From Roseateles depolymerans (GTDB lineage Bacteria; Pseudomonadota; Gammaproteobacteria; Burkholderiales; Burkholderiaceae_C): a stretch of 64,000 nucleotides of DNA. The translations under genes and the position numbers were made by a program. Location of the stretch: the NCBI GenBank assembly GCA_003241055.1, contig QFOD01000019.1, positions 41,339 through 105,338 on the forward strand, in the 5' to 3' direction. The notes beneath the pieces were generated by a model. It saw nothing but the letters and a program-made list of their open reading frames with translations, made no database searches and was not told where the DNA came from. Positions 50,524 to 58,920 of the stretch are shown piece after piece; position 1 is the stretch's first letter, and every line of letters begins with the position of its first letter.

Positions 50524-51300
50524 TCAGGTGCCGGAGCTGACCCGTCGCCGCTGCCACCAGGCATTGACATCGTCCCAGGCCGGCAGCACGGCCAGGATCG
50601 CCAACAGGATCGCCAGCGGCACGGTCGCGACGTAGCCCAGCTGCTTGAACATCCAGGCACCGGCGACACCGCCGCAGAAGAAGCCCAGCAGCAGCAGGCT
50701 CAGCAGGGCGAGGCGGTCCCGGTTGGCCAGCACCGGGGACAAGGGGGCGGCCTCGCCGCTCGGGCGGTTCCAGTACACGAGCTTCCCCAGCTCGATCCCG
50801 ATGTCCGTGACGAGCCCCGTCACATGCGTGGTGCGGATCTCCGCCTGCGACAGCTTCGTGATCAGCGCGTTCTGCAGGCCCATCGTGAAGCACAGCAGCA
50901 TCACGGTGATGGGAACGGCGTAGGCGTGGAGCTGGGCCAGTTGACTGCCCAGCAGACCGAAGACCAGCAGCAGCGCGGCTTCGAGCAGCAGCGGTCCGGC
51001 GTACTCGCTGTGCAGCAGGTGACGTCGTCCGAAGTTCACCATGATCGCGGAGCAGGCGGCGCCGGCCAGGAAGGCCAGCAGCGCGCCGGCGGTGGCCACG
51101 ACCACGTCCCAGGCGCCGAGCACGACATGGTCGGCCATCGACGACACGATGCCCGTCATGTGGGAGGTGTACTGGTGCACCGCCAGGAAGGCGCCTGCGT
51201 TGGTCGCGCCCGCGACGAAGGTCAGCACCAGGCCGACGTGGCGGTTCGCCTGGTCGGAGCGGTGACGGCCGGTGAGGCGGCGGGCGTAGTGCAGCGGCAT
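50524..51300 (-). CDS. YoaK/DUF1275-family membrane protein
   Basis: A 258-residue membrane protein of the YoaK family: about six helices with conserved TFVAGATNAGAFLA, YTSHMTGIVSS, AGAACSAIMVNFGRR and TTHVTGLVTDIGIELGK. These small-residue and polar patterns inside helices are the family hallmark. Function in bacteria is unresolved; it may be a transporter. The ATG at 51300 opens the conserved MPLHYARRL segment, but its ribosome site is weak. Confidence 0.9.
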   Translation of the reverse strand: MPLHYARRLTGRHRSDQANRHVGLVLTFVAGATNAGAFLAVHQYTSHMTGIVSSMADHVVLGAWDVVVATAGALLAFLAGAACSAIMVNFGRRHLLHSEYAGPLLLEAALLLVFGLLGSQLAQLHAYAVPITVMLLCFTMGLQNALITKLSQAEIRTTHVTGLVTDIGIELGKLVYWNRPSGEAAPLSPVLANRDRLALLSLLLLGFFCGGVAGAWMFKQLGYVATVPLAILLAILAVLPAWDDVNAWWQRRRVSSGT

Positions 51301-51416
51301 GGATGCGAAATCACGGCCGCAAGGCCGAGGACGGCAAAGTGGATGGTTCCGGCCATAGTACAAGCCGCCTTGCCACCGCATGCGATTGGCGCCGGCAGGC
51401 AGGGGGAATTGCTCTT

Positions 51417-51686
51417 TCAGGCGCCAACTTCGCCGAGGATCTTGTCGGCGATATCCCGCGCTTCCTTCGCCAGTTTGTCGGCCATGCTTTCCAGCCGCTC
51501 CGCATGCTGGATGCTCTCGGAAGAGGGGCCCGCGCCATTCCCGGCCAGCGCCGCGACATAGGCGGCCGTGACCAACCCACGGGCCTCGCGCGCCATTTCG
51601 TTGGCCTCGACATAGAAGTCATGCAGCGTCCGCCAATGCTCCCGATATTCGGCCAGCGTCGCGATTTCGGTTTCTTGATTCGGCAT
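51417..51686 (-). CDS. Small helical hypothetical protein
   Basis: An 89-residue protein beginning MPNQETEIATLAEYREHWRT, predicted helical and coiled-coil-like, with a polar Gly/Ser break near residue 52. It lies between the BLUF gene (51767-52204) and the YoaK-like gene on the same strand, with 80 and 116 bp gaps. The internal ATG is used because the longer frame starts with TTG. Possibly co-transcribed with the BLUF protein; function unknown. Confidence 0.6.
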   Translation of the reverse strand: MPNQETEIATLAEYREHWRTLHDFYVEANEMAREARGLVTAAYVAALAGNGAGPSSESIQHAERLESMADKLAKEARDIADKILGEVGA

Positions 51687-51766
51687 ATTCAAAGTATCGA
51701 GAAATCACTACGCGGGTCAAGACGCCAAATATCCGGATTCGCCGCTTGCCTTGACGCCGCGCAAAT

Positions 51767-52204
51767 TCAGATGGCCAGGGCCATGCTCCAGGCCCGCAGC
51801 GACAAACGCCATTGCGGCGGGTCCGTGACCATTTGGGCCACGAGGTAGTCGACCAACTGGCCCGCGATTTCGGGCCGGCGGCGAACTTCCTCCACCAGGG
51901 AAGCCGCGTGTTCATCGCCCAGCAGTTCCATGCTGCAGCGGTCGAACGAGCGCGCGCTGACCAGCTCGTCCGCGGCGACGAGCAATTCGCCGTGGCGTGA
52001 GTCGCGCCGAATGCGCGCCAAGGTCGCGTCGACTGCCTCTGGCGCGCCTTCGAGGATCTGGGCGAACAGCCCGGGCCCGACGGCCAGCACGCCGGTGATG
52101 TCGTTGCGGCGGTTGTTGACCTGGCCCCTGGAAATGATCCGGCGCAGCGAGGCGTCGGTCATTTCTGGGGGCATCTTGCTTGTATAGAGAACTCGTCGCA
52201 GCAC
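51767..52204 (-). CDS. Short BLUF-domain blue-light sensor
   Basis: A 145-residue stand-alone BLUF protein. The flavin-binding residues are visible: Tyr7 (VLYTS), Asn34 (RNDITGVL) and Gln49 (FAQILEG), the triad that rewires hydrogen bonds on blue-light absorption. The GTG at 52204 has a GGAG site 8 nt upstream and sets the typical BLUF N-terminus; a longer frame has no such site. There is no output domain, so it must signal through a partner protein. It is divergent from a chemoreceptor gene, with a perfect 17-bp palindrome between them. Confidence 0.92.
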   Translation of the reverse strand: MLRRVLYTSKMPPEMTDASLRRIISRGQVNNRRNDITGVLAVGPGLFAQILEGAPEAVDATLARIRRDSRHGELLVAADELVSARSFDRCSMELLGDEHAASLVEEVRRRPEIAGQLVDYLVAQMVTDPPQWRLSLRAWSMALAI

Positions 52205-52885
52205 GTCAGAAACTCCGGAACACGGCAGGTGGCCGCATCGCGCGGCCGCCTTGGAAGTGTTCCTGGCCTGGCCTCCGGGTGCCAGCCGTGAAACACCGTC
52301 GCGACGCGTAGGCAAATTGCCTACACACCCCGGCAATCTCCGCACACCAGCGACGCTGAAGCTGCGCTGAACCCGCCGGACCCGTACCGAGGTCGGGTGA
52401 ACTTGAGCAGCGGGAATCTCACCACGGCGCCCGGCGCATGAAAGATTTGCCAACTTTTCGAGGTTCAAAAGACCTCGACGCCGACAGGGCTTCAAGTTGC
52501 CGGCCCGCGCAACCGAATTTGTGAGCGGTTCTGGCCCGCTCTTGAGGCCAGGCATTCGAAGGATCACCTGAGTTGATTCGCGCGCTCATTTCTGGCGTTA
52601 AGCGCAGGCACGCGGCCCGGCGGGCCGGTGCACCGCTGCGCCACGGGCCTCGGCTTGAGGGGCGCCGATGGGCACTCCATCACGCAATGGCTAACTGCCA
52701 CGTTCGAAGGGCTGGATGCCTTGATGTGGATCAAATCGCGTCGTCGGCGGCCCCCTCAATCTGCGGGGTGGCCCGTCATCACCGTCCTGCGTGCGCGGCT
52801 CGTTGGGCCAACCGCGGCACTGGATAAGCCAGGCGTCCGCCCCGTTCCGCGCCACTCACAACCCGATAAGAAACCTGGATCGCTG
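52205..52885. other. Divergent BLUF-chemoreceptor control region
   Basis: 681 bp without a gene. It contains the 17-bp palindrome at 52308-52324, a CGAGGT/ACCTCG hairpin at 52459-52477 and locally lower GC. An in-frame upward extension of the chemoreceptor to 52628 exists but has no ribosome site and unnatural composition, so it is not counted as coding. Confidence 0.55.
52308..52324. promoter_or_regulatory. Perfect palindrome upstream of the BLUF gene
   Basis: GTAGGCAAATTGCCTAC has 8-bp arms around one central A. It lies about 105 bp upstream of the BLUF start and 560 bp upstream of the chemoreceptor start. The shape suits a dimeric repressor or activator; no cognate regulator gene is nearby. 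Confidence 0.5.
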
Positions 52886-54901
52886 ATGACAACCGCCTCC
52901 GTGCCCGTTCTTCCGACTGCCGACTTCAATCGACCCCAAACCCGTCCCCCGGCCCCGCCGTCTCCCGGCACCGCCGACTTCTTCCGCTTCCACGGTGTCT
53001 GGGCGCCCGGGGTGCGGCTGTTCCGGCGCATCAACTTCGCGACCAAGGCCAGCCTGGTCTCGGTCGTGTTCCTGGTGCCGCTGATCCTGCTGCTGGTGGC
53101 CTACCTCAAGAACGTGCACGAAACCGTGGTGTTCGCCGAGGAAGAGAAGGCCGGCATCGAACTGCTGCAGGCGGCCGAGCCCTGGATCATCGAGGTGCAG
53201 AAGCAGCGGCGCCTGGTGCTGTCGGGCGCGGCGCCGTCCGTGGACATCGCCGCCATCGAGGCCGCCTCCAAGCCGCTGAAGCAACTCGTGGCCCAGCACC
53301 ATGCGGGCCTGGACACATCGGCGGGCCTTGCCGCCGCCGTCAAGGCGCACGAGTCCCTGGTCGCCGCACTGGCCCAGGCCAATGACGCCCATCACGCTGC
53401 GGAGCCGATCCAGGCCTATGTGGCGGCGCTGCAGTCCATGCGCCAGACCGTGCTGGACGTGTCCAACCTGTCCCTGGACCCCGAGCAGGCCCCGTACTAC
53501 GTGATGTCGGTGTCGACGACCGTGGTGTCGGACGTCATCGAGTCCGTCTCGCGCAGCCGGGGCCTGTCCGGCTACGTCGGCCGTGAAGGTGCGTCGGCGC
53601 GCAGCCTGCAGGAGCTCTACGCCATCTGGTCGGACGGACGCGGCAAGCTCGACAGCATCAAGGACCAGCTCGCACGCGCGGCCCTGGTCGAGCCCAGCCT
53701 GAAGGGGCGACTGTCGGCCGACGAAGCGGTCGCGGCGGCCAGCGGCTTCTACGGCGCCAGCGAGAAGGCGTGGTTCGAGGGTGGCTTCAACGCCCAGGTG
53801 TCCGAGCTGCAGGACGGCGGCCAACGGGCCGTCGACACGCTGCGCAAGCTCGGCGCCGACGGGATGCGCGTGCTGGACCAGTTGCTGCAGCAGCGCATCG
53901 ACAAGGTGAGCAGGCAGCGCAATGTGACCTTGACCATCGTCGCGGTGTCGCTCGTGCTGGTGCTCTATCTCTTCTATAGCTTCTACCGGGTGATGAGCGG
54001 CGGCCTCAGCGAAGTCGAACGCCACCTCAAGCAGATGACCGACGGCGACCTGACGACTTCGCCCCGGCCCTGGGGCAAGGACGAAGCGGCCCGCCTGATG
54101 CTGACGCTGGCCGACATGCAGCATGCGCTGCGCGGCATCGTGTCCGAGGTGCGCAGTGCGTCGGACGGCCTGGTGAACGCCGGCAACGAGATCGCGATGG
54201 CGTCGACCGACCTCAGCCAGCGCAGCGAGAAGGCCGCCGCCAACCTCGAGGAATCGGCCGCGGCCATGGAGGAGATCGCGACCACGGTGCGCAACACCGC
54301 GGATGCCACCACCGCCGCCGCGCAGCTCGCCAGCGACAACTCGGTATCGGCCGCCGCTGGTGGCCGCACGATCACCGAGGTCGTGGAGATGATGGAGGGC
54401 GTCCAGTCCTCTTCCAACCGCATCGCCGACATCATCGGCGTGATCGACGGCATTGCGTTCCAGACCAACATCCTGGCGTTGAACGCCGCGGTGGAAGCGG
54501 CCCGTGCCGGCGAGCAGGGCCGAGGATTCGCGGTCGTGGCCGGCGAAGTGCGCACGCTGGCGCAGCGCTCGGCCACCGCCGCGCGCGAAATCAAGTCGCT
54601 CATCACCGACAGCGTCGAGCGCGTGGATGCCGGCGGTCGCGTGGTCGGCAACGCCGGCCAGCAGATGGGTGGGTTGCTGTCGACGGCCGAGCGCATGAAG
54701 GGCCTGATGAGCGAGGTGCTGAACGGCACCGCCGAGCAGAACGCCGGCATCAAGCTGGTGAGCGAGTCGCTGCAGACGCTGGACCAGCAGACGCAGCAGA
54801 ACGCGGCGCTGGTCGAGCAGACTGCAGCCGCCGCGACGACCTTGCGCGAACAAGCGGTCGGGCTCGCCGATCGCGTCGCCCGGTTCAAGCTGCCCGCCTG
54901 A
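52886..54901 (+). CDS. Methyl-accepting chemotaxis protein
   Basis: A 671-residue chemoreceptor. The first membrane helix is at about 55-75 (SLVSVVFLVPLILLLVAYL), followed by a long periplasmic helical domain of some 270 residues with no Cache or PAS motif seen. A second membrane helix (about 348-368, LTIVAVSLVLVLYLFY) leads into HAMP and a signalling domain with the conserved tip AFQTNILALNAAVEAARAGE near 522. There is no CheR-binding pentapeptide at the end. The ATG at 52886 is chosen over an extension lacking natural composition. It may respond to a small ligand, or to light through the divergent BLUF protein (inference). Confidence 0.92.
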   Translation: MTTASVPVLPTADFNRPQTRPPAPPSPGTADFFRFHGVWAPGVRLFRRINFATKASLVSVVFLVPLILLLVAYLKNVHETVVFAEEEKAGIELLQAAEPWIIEVQKQRRLVLSGAAPSVDIAAIEAASKPLKQLVAQHHAGLDTSAGLAAAVKAHESLVAALAQANDAHHAAEPIQAYVAALQSMRQTVLDVSNLSLDPEQAPYYVMSVSTTVVSDVIESVSRSRGLSGYVGREGASARSLQELYAIWSDGRGKLDSIKDQLARAALVEPSLKGRLSADEAVAAASGFYGASEKAWFEGGFNAQVSELQDGGQRAVDTLRKLGADGMRVLDQLLQQRIDKVSRQRNVTLTIVAVSLVLVLYLFYSFYRVMSGGLSEVERHLKQMTDGDLTTSPRPWGKDEAARLMLTLADMQHALRGIVSEVRSASDGLVNAGNEIAMASTDLSQRSEKAAANLEESAAAMEEIATTVRNTADATTAAAQLASDNSVSAAAGGRTITEVVEMMEGVQSSSNRIADIIGVIDGIAFQTNILALNAAVEAARAGEQGRGFAVVAGEVRTLAQRSATAAREIKSLITDSVERVDAGGRVVGNAGQQMGGLLSTAERMKGLMSEVLNGTAEQNAGIKLVSESLQTLDQQTQQNAALVEQTAAAATTLREQAVGLADRVARFKLPA

Positions 54902-54931
54902 GGCTGGGGACGGCGGAACCGGCCAGATACC

Positions 54932-55468
54932 CTAGAACAGCCGGTCCGGTGGGTCGCCCGGGGGCTGCCCCCAGCCGGCCGCCGGGCCGAACAGCGGCGG
55001 CTCCTGCCGATCGGCCGCCGGCTCAGCCAGCGGCGCAGCACCCGCCAGCCAGTGTTGCGTGGGCGCCGCGGGCGCGGCAGGAGAGGGGGCCTCACGGCCC
55101 GCCAATTTGATCGGCATCAAGGGTTCGTCCCCTTCGTCGCCCGTACGCTCCGGCCCAAACAAACTGGTTGCAGTCCGTCCGGGGCTGCCCCACAGCGTCG
55201 GTGCGTTCGCGGCCGGGGCGGGGCGCCTGGCCTTGGCCAACTGGGCTTTTCTCTGGCGCGCTGTCCCGGGCGGGGTGGCGCGCTGTTCTCGCAACAGCAT
55301 CTGCCGCTCGATCTCCGAGGGGGTGGGAGGGTCCAACTCGGATCGCAAACGCGGCGTCCTGCTGCGATCCGGCATTTCTTCCGGCGCTTCCGCGGGCGGT
55401 TGCGCCGGCTGCGGCCTGCGAGCGAGGTTCTGGAGTTCCCGCTTGATGCGATCCAGCAACTTGCCCAT
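54932..55468 (-). CDS. Pro-rich hypothetical protein with N-terminal amphipathic helix
   Basis: A 178-residue protein starting MGKLLDRIKRELQNLARRPQ, which reads as a basic amphipathic helix, followed by a long Pro/Ala-rich, probably disordered region with two repeats of an LFGP-type motif (SLFGPE and PLFGPA). CGGAGGAA precedes the ATG at 55468. Such a layout suits a membrane-surface or scaffold protein; no family recognised. It converges on the chemoreceptor gene. Confidence 0.6.
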   Translation of the reverse strand: MGKLLDRIKRELQNLARRPQPAQPPAEAPEEMPDRSRTPRLRSELDPPTPSEIERQMLLREQRATPPGTARQRKAQLAKARRPAPAANAPTLWGSPGRTATSLFGPERTGDEGDEPLMPIKLAGREAPSPAAPAAPTQHWLAGAAPLAEPAADRQEPPLFGPAAGWGQPPGDPPDRLF

Positions 55469-55830
55469 GCTGTTCCTCCGGAGGACGGTCTCAAGAGGAC
55501 ATCGTCCGGACCCCGCTGGCACCTGTCCACCCGAAATCCACGGGCCGGGGTTGCAGGAATCCCGACCCAGGGCATCCTGGAGCGGACCTTTCAAGCCGCG
55601 GACGGTTGCCAGTAAGGCAATGCCGCGATATCCGCTGGTTTAGTGCAGAAGATGGATGGCGAGGCCCTGATCGCGTCAGGAATGTGCCTTTTATCGACCC
55701 AGCGAATTATTGAAAAGATGTTACATATAGACGCAAACAGACAAGTCCGATAAGCAGGAGACGGATGTGAGTTGGGAGAGAGATAACAGATAACAGGCAT
55801 CGCTGGCTCCGCTTCTGGTTATGGGCGACC
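55469..55830. other. Intergenic region with misaligned upstream start of the CHASE3 gene
   Basis: 362 bp divergent region. Towards the right end it carries AGGAG (55756-55760), a GTG (55767) and a 7-bp tandem repeat (55781-55794) that breaks what would otherwise be the natural N-terminus of the CHASE3-GGDEF gene. The rest (55600-55760) is of lower GC and probably holds the promoter. Confidence 0.6.
55781..55794 (+). repeat. 7-bp tandem duplication AGATAAC x2
   Basis: AGATAAC occurs twice in tandem (55781-55787 and 55788-55794). With both copies, the frame opening at GTG 55767 reaches TAA at 55791-55793. With a single copy, the same frame runs on through AGG CAT CGC at 55795 into the CHASE3 gene. 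The repeat therefore acts as a frame switch. Confidence 0.85.
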
Positions 55831-58812
55831 GTGACGGGTATGAGCTTCACGCTCGTGGCCCTCGTGGCGGGGACGATGCATTACTCACTGCTGGCCGAAC
55901 ATGCCAGCGAAGAGATGGCGCGCCAGATGGAGCTGAACGCGCGCATCCGTCAGCTGCAGATGGTGCTGACTGCGCTGAGCGACGCGGAGACCGGCCAGCG
56001 CGGCTATCTGCTGACGGGCAAGCCGGCCTACCTCGAACCCTACCGGCGAGCGGTGCAGACCATGCCCGGCCTGCTGAAAGCGCTGGACGGCGTGCCGGGC
56101 AGCACCGCCGAACTCGATGCGCGGGCGGCGCGGATCCGCGAGCTGGTGGCCGCCAAGCTCGCCGAGCTGGCCAAATCCATCGCGCTGGTCGATGCCGGGC
56201 AACGAGAAGCGGCCCTGGAACTGGTGAAGACCGACGTTGGCCTGGTCCAGATGTCGCAGGTGCGCCAGGAGCTGGACACGGCCCTGACAGCACTGCGAGG
56301 CGACCGCGATGCCATGGTGGCACGCACCGTGGCAGCCATCCTGGAGCGACGGCAGTTCACGAACGGCACGGTCGCGGCGTTGGTGGTCTGCGCGTTGCTG
56401 TCCGGGCTGCTGATCTCGCTGCTCGTGACTTCCCAGCGCCGGCATGCCCGCGAGCTCGCGCAAAGCGAGGCACGCCATCGCGCGATCGTCGAGGATCAGC
56501 AGGAGCTGGTGTGCCTGACGCGGGTCGGCGGAATTCTGACCTTCGTCAATCCGGCTTTTGCGCGGGCGTTCCGCGCACAGGCCCAGGACCTGGTGGGGCG
56601 CAGCCTCTGTGAGTTCGTCCATCCGGACGACCTGCCGCAGGTCACCGAACTGATCCAGCGCGTCATCCGCACCGGCGAGCCCGGGCATGGCGAGAACCGC
56701 ATCAAGACCGGCGACGACAGCACGACCTGGATCGCCTGGTCGAATGCGATCCAGCGGGGCGCCGACGGCGAGGTGCTGATCCACTCGGTCGGCCGCGACA
56801 TCACCGAGCGCAAGCAGGCCGAAGACGCGCTGCGGGCCAGCCAGGAGTTCCTCGCCCGCACCGGCCGGGTGGCCGGCATCGGCGGCTGGGAAGTGGACCT
56901 GCGCACCGACCGCGTGCTGTGGTCCGAAGAGGTTCGCCGCATCCACGACGTGCCCGACGACTTCGTGCCGACACGACAGAACGCGGTCGAGTTCTACGAA
57001 CCCGAGCACCGAGCGCAAATCGCCGAGGCCTCGCGCGCGGGCTTCGAGGACGGGACGCCCTTCGACCTCGAACTGCCGATGATCACCGGGCGGGGCAAGC
57101 GCATCTGGGTTCGCAGTGCCGGCGAGGTCGAGCGTGATGCCGCCGGTGTGCCGGTGAGGATCGTCGGGGCGCTGCAGAACATCACCGAGCGCAAGAAGCT
57201 CGAAGAACAACTGGCCGCCAGCGAACGCTTCCTGCGGCAGATCACCGACAGCCTGCCGGTGCGGCTCGCCTACCTGGATCTCGAACGCCGCTTCCGCTTC
57301 GCCAACGCGGCCCAGCAGCGGCGCATCGGTCTGCCGCTGGAGCAGGTCCTCGGCCGCAAGCGCGTCGACCTCATGCAAGGCCCGCAGGAGGCCGCTGTCA
57401 TGCAGTGGTACGAAGGGGCGTTTGCCGGCCAGACGCAGCAGCAGGTCTACGAGGAACTGATCGGCGACGAGCCGCGGGTCACGCAGAGCCAGTGGATTCC
57501 TGACATCGGTCCGGACGGCCAGGTCGTGGGTGTCTACGCGATCAGCATCGACGTGACCGAGCAACAGCTGGCCGAGCGTCGCCTGCGCGAACTCAACGAG
57601 ATCCTGGAGAGCAGCACCGACTTCGTCATCCAGACGGATTGGCAGGGGCGCATCCGCTATCTCAACCCGGCCGCACGGCGAGCGCTGGGCATGGCCGGCG
57701 AAGAGCCTGTCGAGCACCGCTCGTACACCGAGTTCTTCACGCCGGACATCCTCGCGCGCTACGCCGACGAGATCATGCCGGCCGTGCGCGAGCGGGGGGT
57801 GTGGGTCGGCGAGACCAGCGTGTTGCTGCTGGGCGGGCAGGTCACCCCGATCAACCACATGGTGATCGCCCACCGCGATGGCAGCGACCGGGTCAGCCGC
57901 TACTCGTCGGTGATGCGCGACATCTCGGAACGCGTGGCCGCCCGCAAGACGCTGCGTCAGCAGGCTGCCACGATGGGCGCGATTGTCGACTCGGTGCCCG
58001 CCATGGTTGCCGTCTTCGACGTGGACCTGCGCTACATGGTGGTCAACCGCGCCTTCGAGCGGTGGCGGGGGCGGCACCGCGACGAGGTGATCGGCCGTGG
58101 CATTGCCGAGCTCTTCGGCGACCACGAGTACGAGCGCAGCCTGCCCTGGGCGCAGCGCGCGCTGGCCGGCGAGACAGTGAGCTACGAGAAGAGCTACCCC
58201 GAGGCGGTGTTGAACCAACACCTCAGCGTCAACTACGCGCCGCTGCGGATGGAAGACGGCAGCGTCATCGGCCTCGTGGCGGTCGCCCAGGACATAACGC
58301 TGCAGCGTCTGGAAGAGAAACGCCTGCTGACGCTGGCCGAGCGCGACTCGCTGACGGGCGTGCTGAACCGTGTCGGCTTCAACCATCACCTGGCCGGACG
58401 AGGCGACGGCAGCGCCGGCGCGACGACGGCGCTGCTCTACATCGACCTGGACCACTTCAAGCCGGTCAACGACACGCATGGCCATGCGGTGGGAGACGAA
58501 CTGCTGCGCCAGTTCGCGGAGCGCCTGCGCAGCGCGGTGCGGCCCACCGACGCCGTGGCGCGACTGGGGGGCGACGAGTTCGCGGTGGTGCTGGACGAGG
58601 TGCGCAGCATCACGCACGCCAACGCGGTGGCCGACAAGATCGTCGACGTGGCCCGGTTGCCCTTCCAGATCGGCGACCAGCAAGTTCAGATCAGCGCCTG
58701 CGTGGGCGTGGCTCATGGCCTGGAGCCCGAGACCGGCTGGCAAGGCCTTGTGGACCGGGCTGACGCCGCCGTCTATCGCGCCAAGGGCGCAGGCCGGAAT
58801 CGGCGCTCCTGA
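55831..58812 (+). CDS. CHASE3-PAS-GGDEF membrane diguanylate cyclase
   Basis: As sequenced the frame gives 993 residues from GTG 55831, which has no ribosome site. The first membrane helix is followed by a CHASE3 domain (DAETGQRGYLLTGKPAYLEPY near 50), a second helix near 172-193, four to five PAS/PAC domains (about 210-830) and a GGDEF domain with RLGGDEFAVVL (about 911) preceded by the inhibitory RPTD. The likely real start is GTG 55767 with AGGAG at 6 nt: it would add a basic N-terminus (MSWERDNRHRWLRFWLWAT) but is out of frame because of a 7-bp tandem duplication. So the strain may carry an off variant, or translation starts internally. Confidence 0.88.
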   Translation: MTGMSFTLVALVAGTMHYSLLAEHASEEMARQMELNARIRQLQMVLTALSDAETGQRGYLLTGKPAYLEPYRRAVQTMPGLLKALDGVPGSTAELDARAARIRELVAAKLAELAKSIALVDAGQREAALELVKTDVGLVQMSQVRQELDTALTALRGDRDAMVARTVAAILERRQFTNGTVAALVVCALLSGLLISLLVTSQRRHARELAQSEARHRAIVEDQQELVCLTRVGGILTFVNPAFARAFRAQAQDLVGRSLCEFVHPDDLPQVTELIQRVIRTGEPGHGENRIKTGDDSTTWIAWSNAIQRGADGEVLIHSVGRDITERKQAEDALRASQEFLARTGRVAGIGGWEVDLRTDRVLWSEEVRRIHDVPDDFVPTRQNAVEFYEPEHRAQIAEASRAGFEDGTPFDLELPMITGRGKRIWVRSAGEVERDAAGVPVRIVGALQNITERKKLEEQLAASERFLRQITDSLPVRLAYLDLERRFRFANAAQQRRIGLPLEQVLGRKRVDLMQGPQEAAVMQWYEGAFAGQTQQQVYEELIGDEPRVTQSQWIPDIGPDGQVVGVYAISIDVTEQQLAERRLRELNEILESSTDFVIQTDWQGRIRYLNPAARRALGMAGEEPVEHRSYTEFFTPDILARYADEIMPAVRERGVWVGETSVLLLGGQVTPINHMVIAHRDGSDRVSRYSSVMRDISERVAARKTLRQQAATMGAIVDSVPAMVAVFDVDLRYMVVNRAFERWRGRHRDEVIGRGIAELFGDHEYERSLPWAQRALAGETVSYEKSYPEAVLNQHLSVNYAPLRMEDGSVIGLVAVAQDITLQRLEEKRLLTLAERDSLTGVLNRVGFNHHLAGRGDGSAGATTALLYIDLDHFKPVNDTHGHAVGDELLRQFAERLRSAVRPTDAVARLGGDEFAVVLDEVRSITHANAVADKIVDVARLPFQIGDQQVQISACVGVAHGLEPETGWQGLVDRADAAVYRAKGAGRNRRS

Positions 58813-58920
58813 GATCCTCGACGGGCCGCTATCGACCTTCGGGCTCTTGGTAACGACCCGCTGCTGTTGGTTCCCGTGAGCCGTTCAAAGGGTCCGCAGC
58901 CGCCAGGGTGCGCAGAAACC

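Noticed and set aside
52628..52885. N-terminal extension of the chemoreceptor
   Set aside because: Composition is unnatural, it lacks a ribosome site and it would precede a normal receptor N-terminus starting at 52886.
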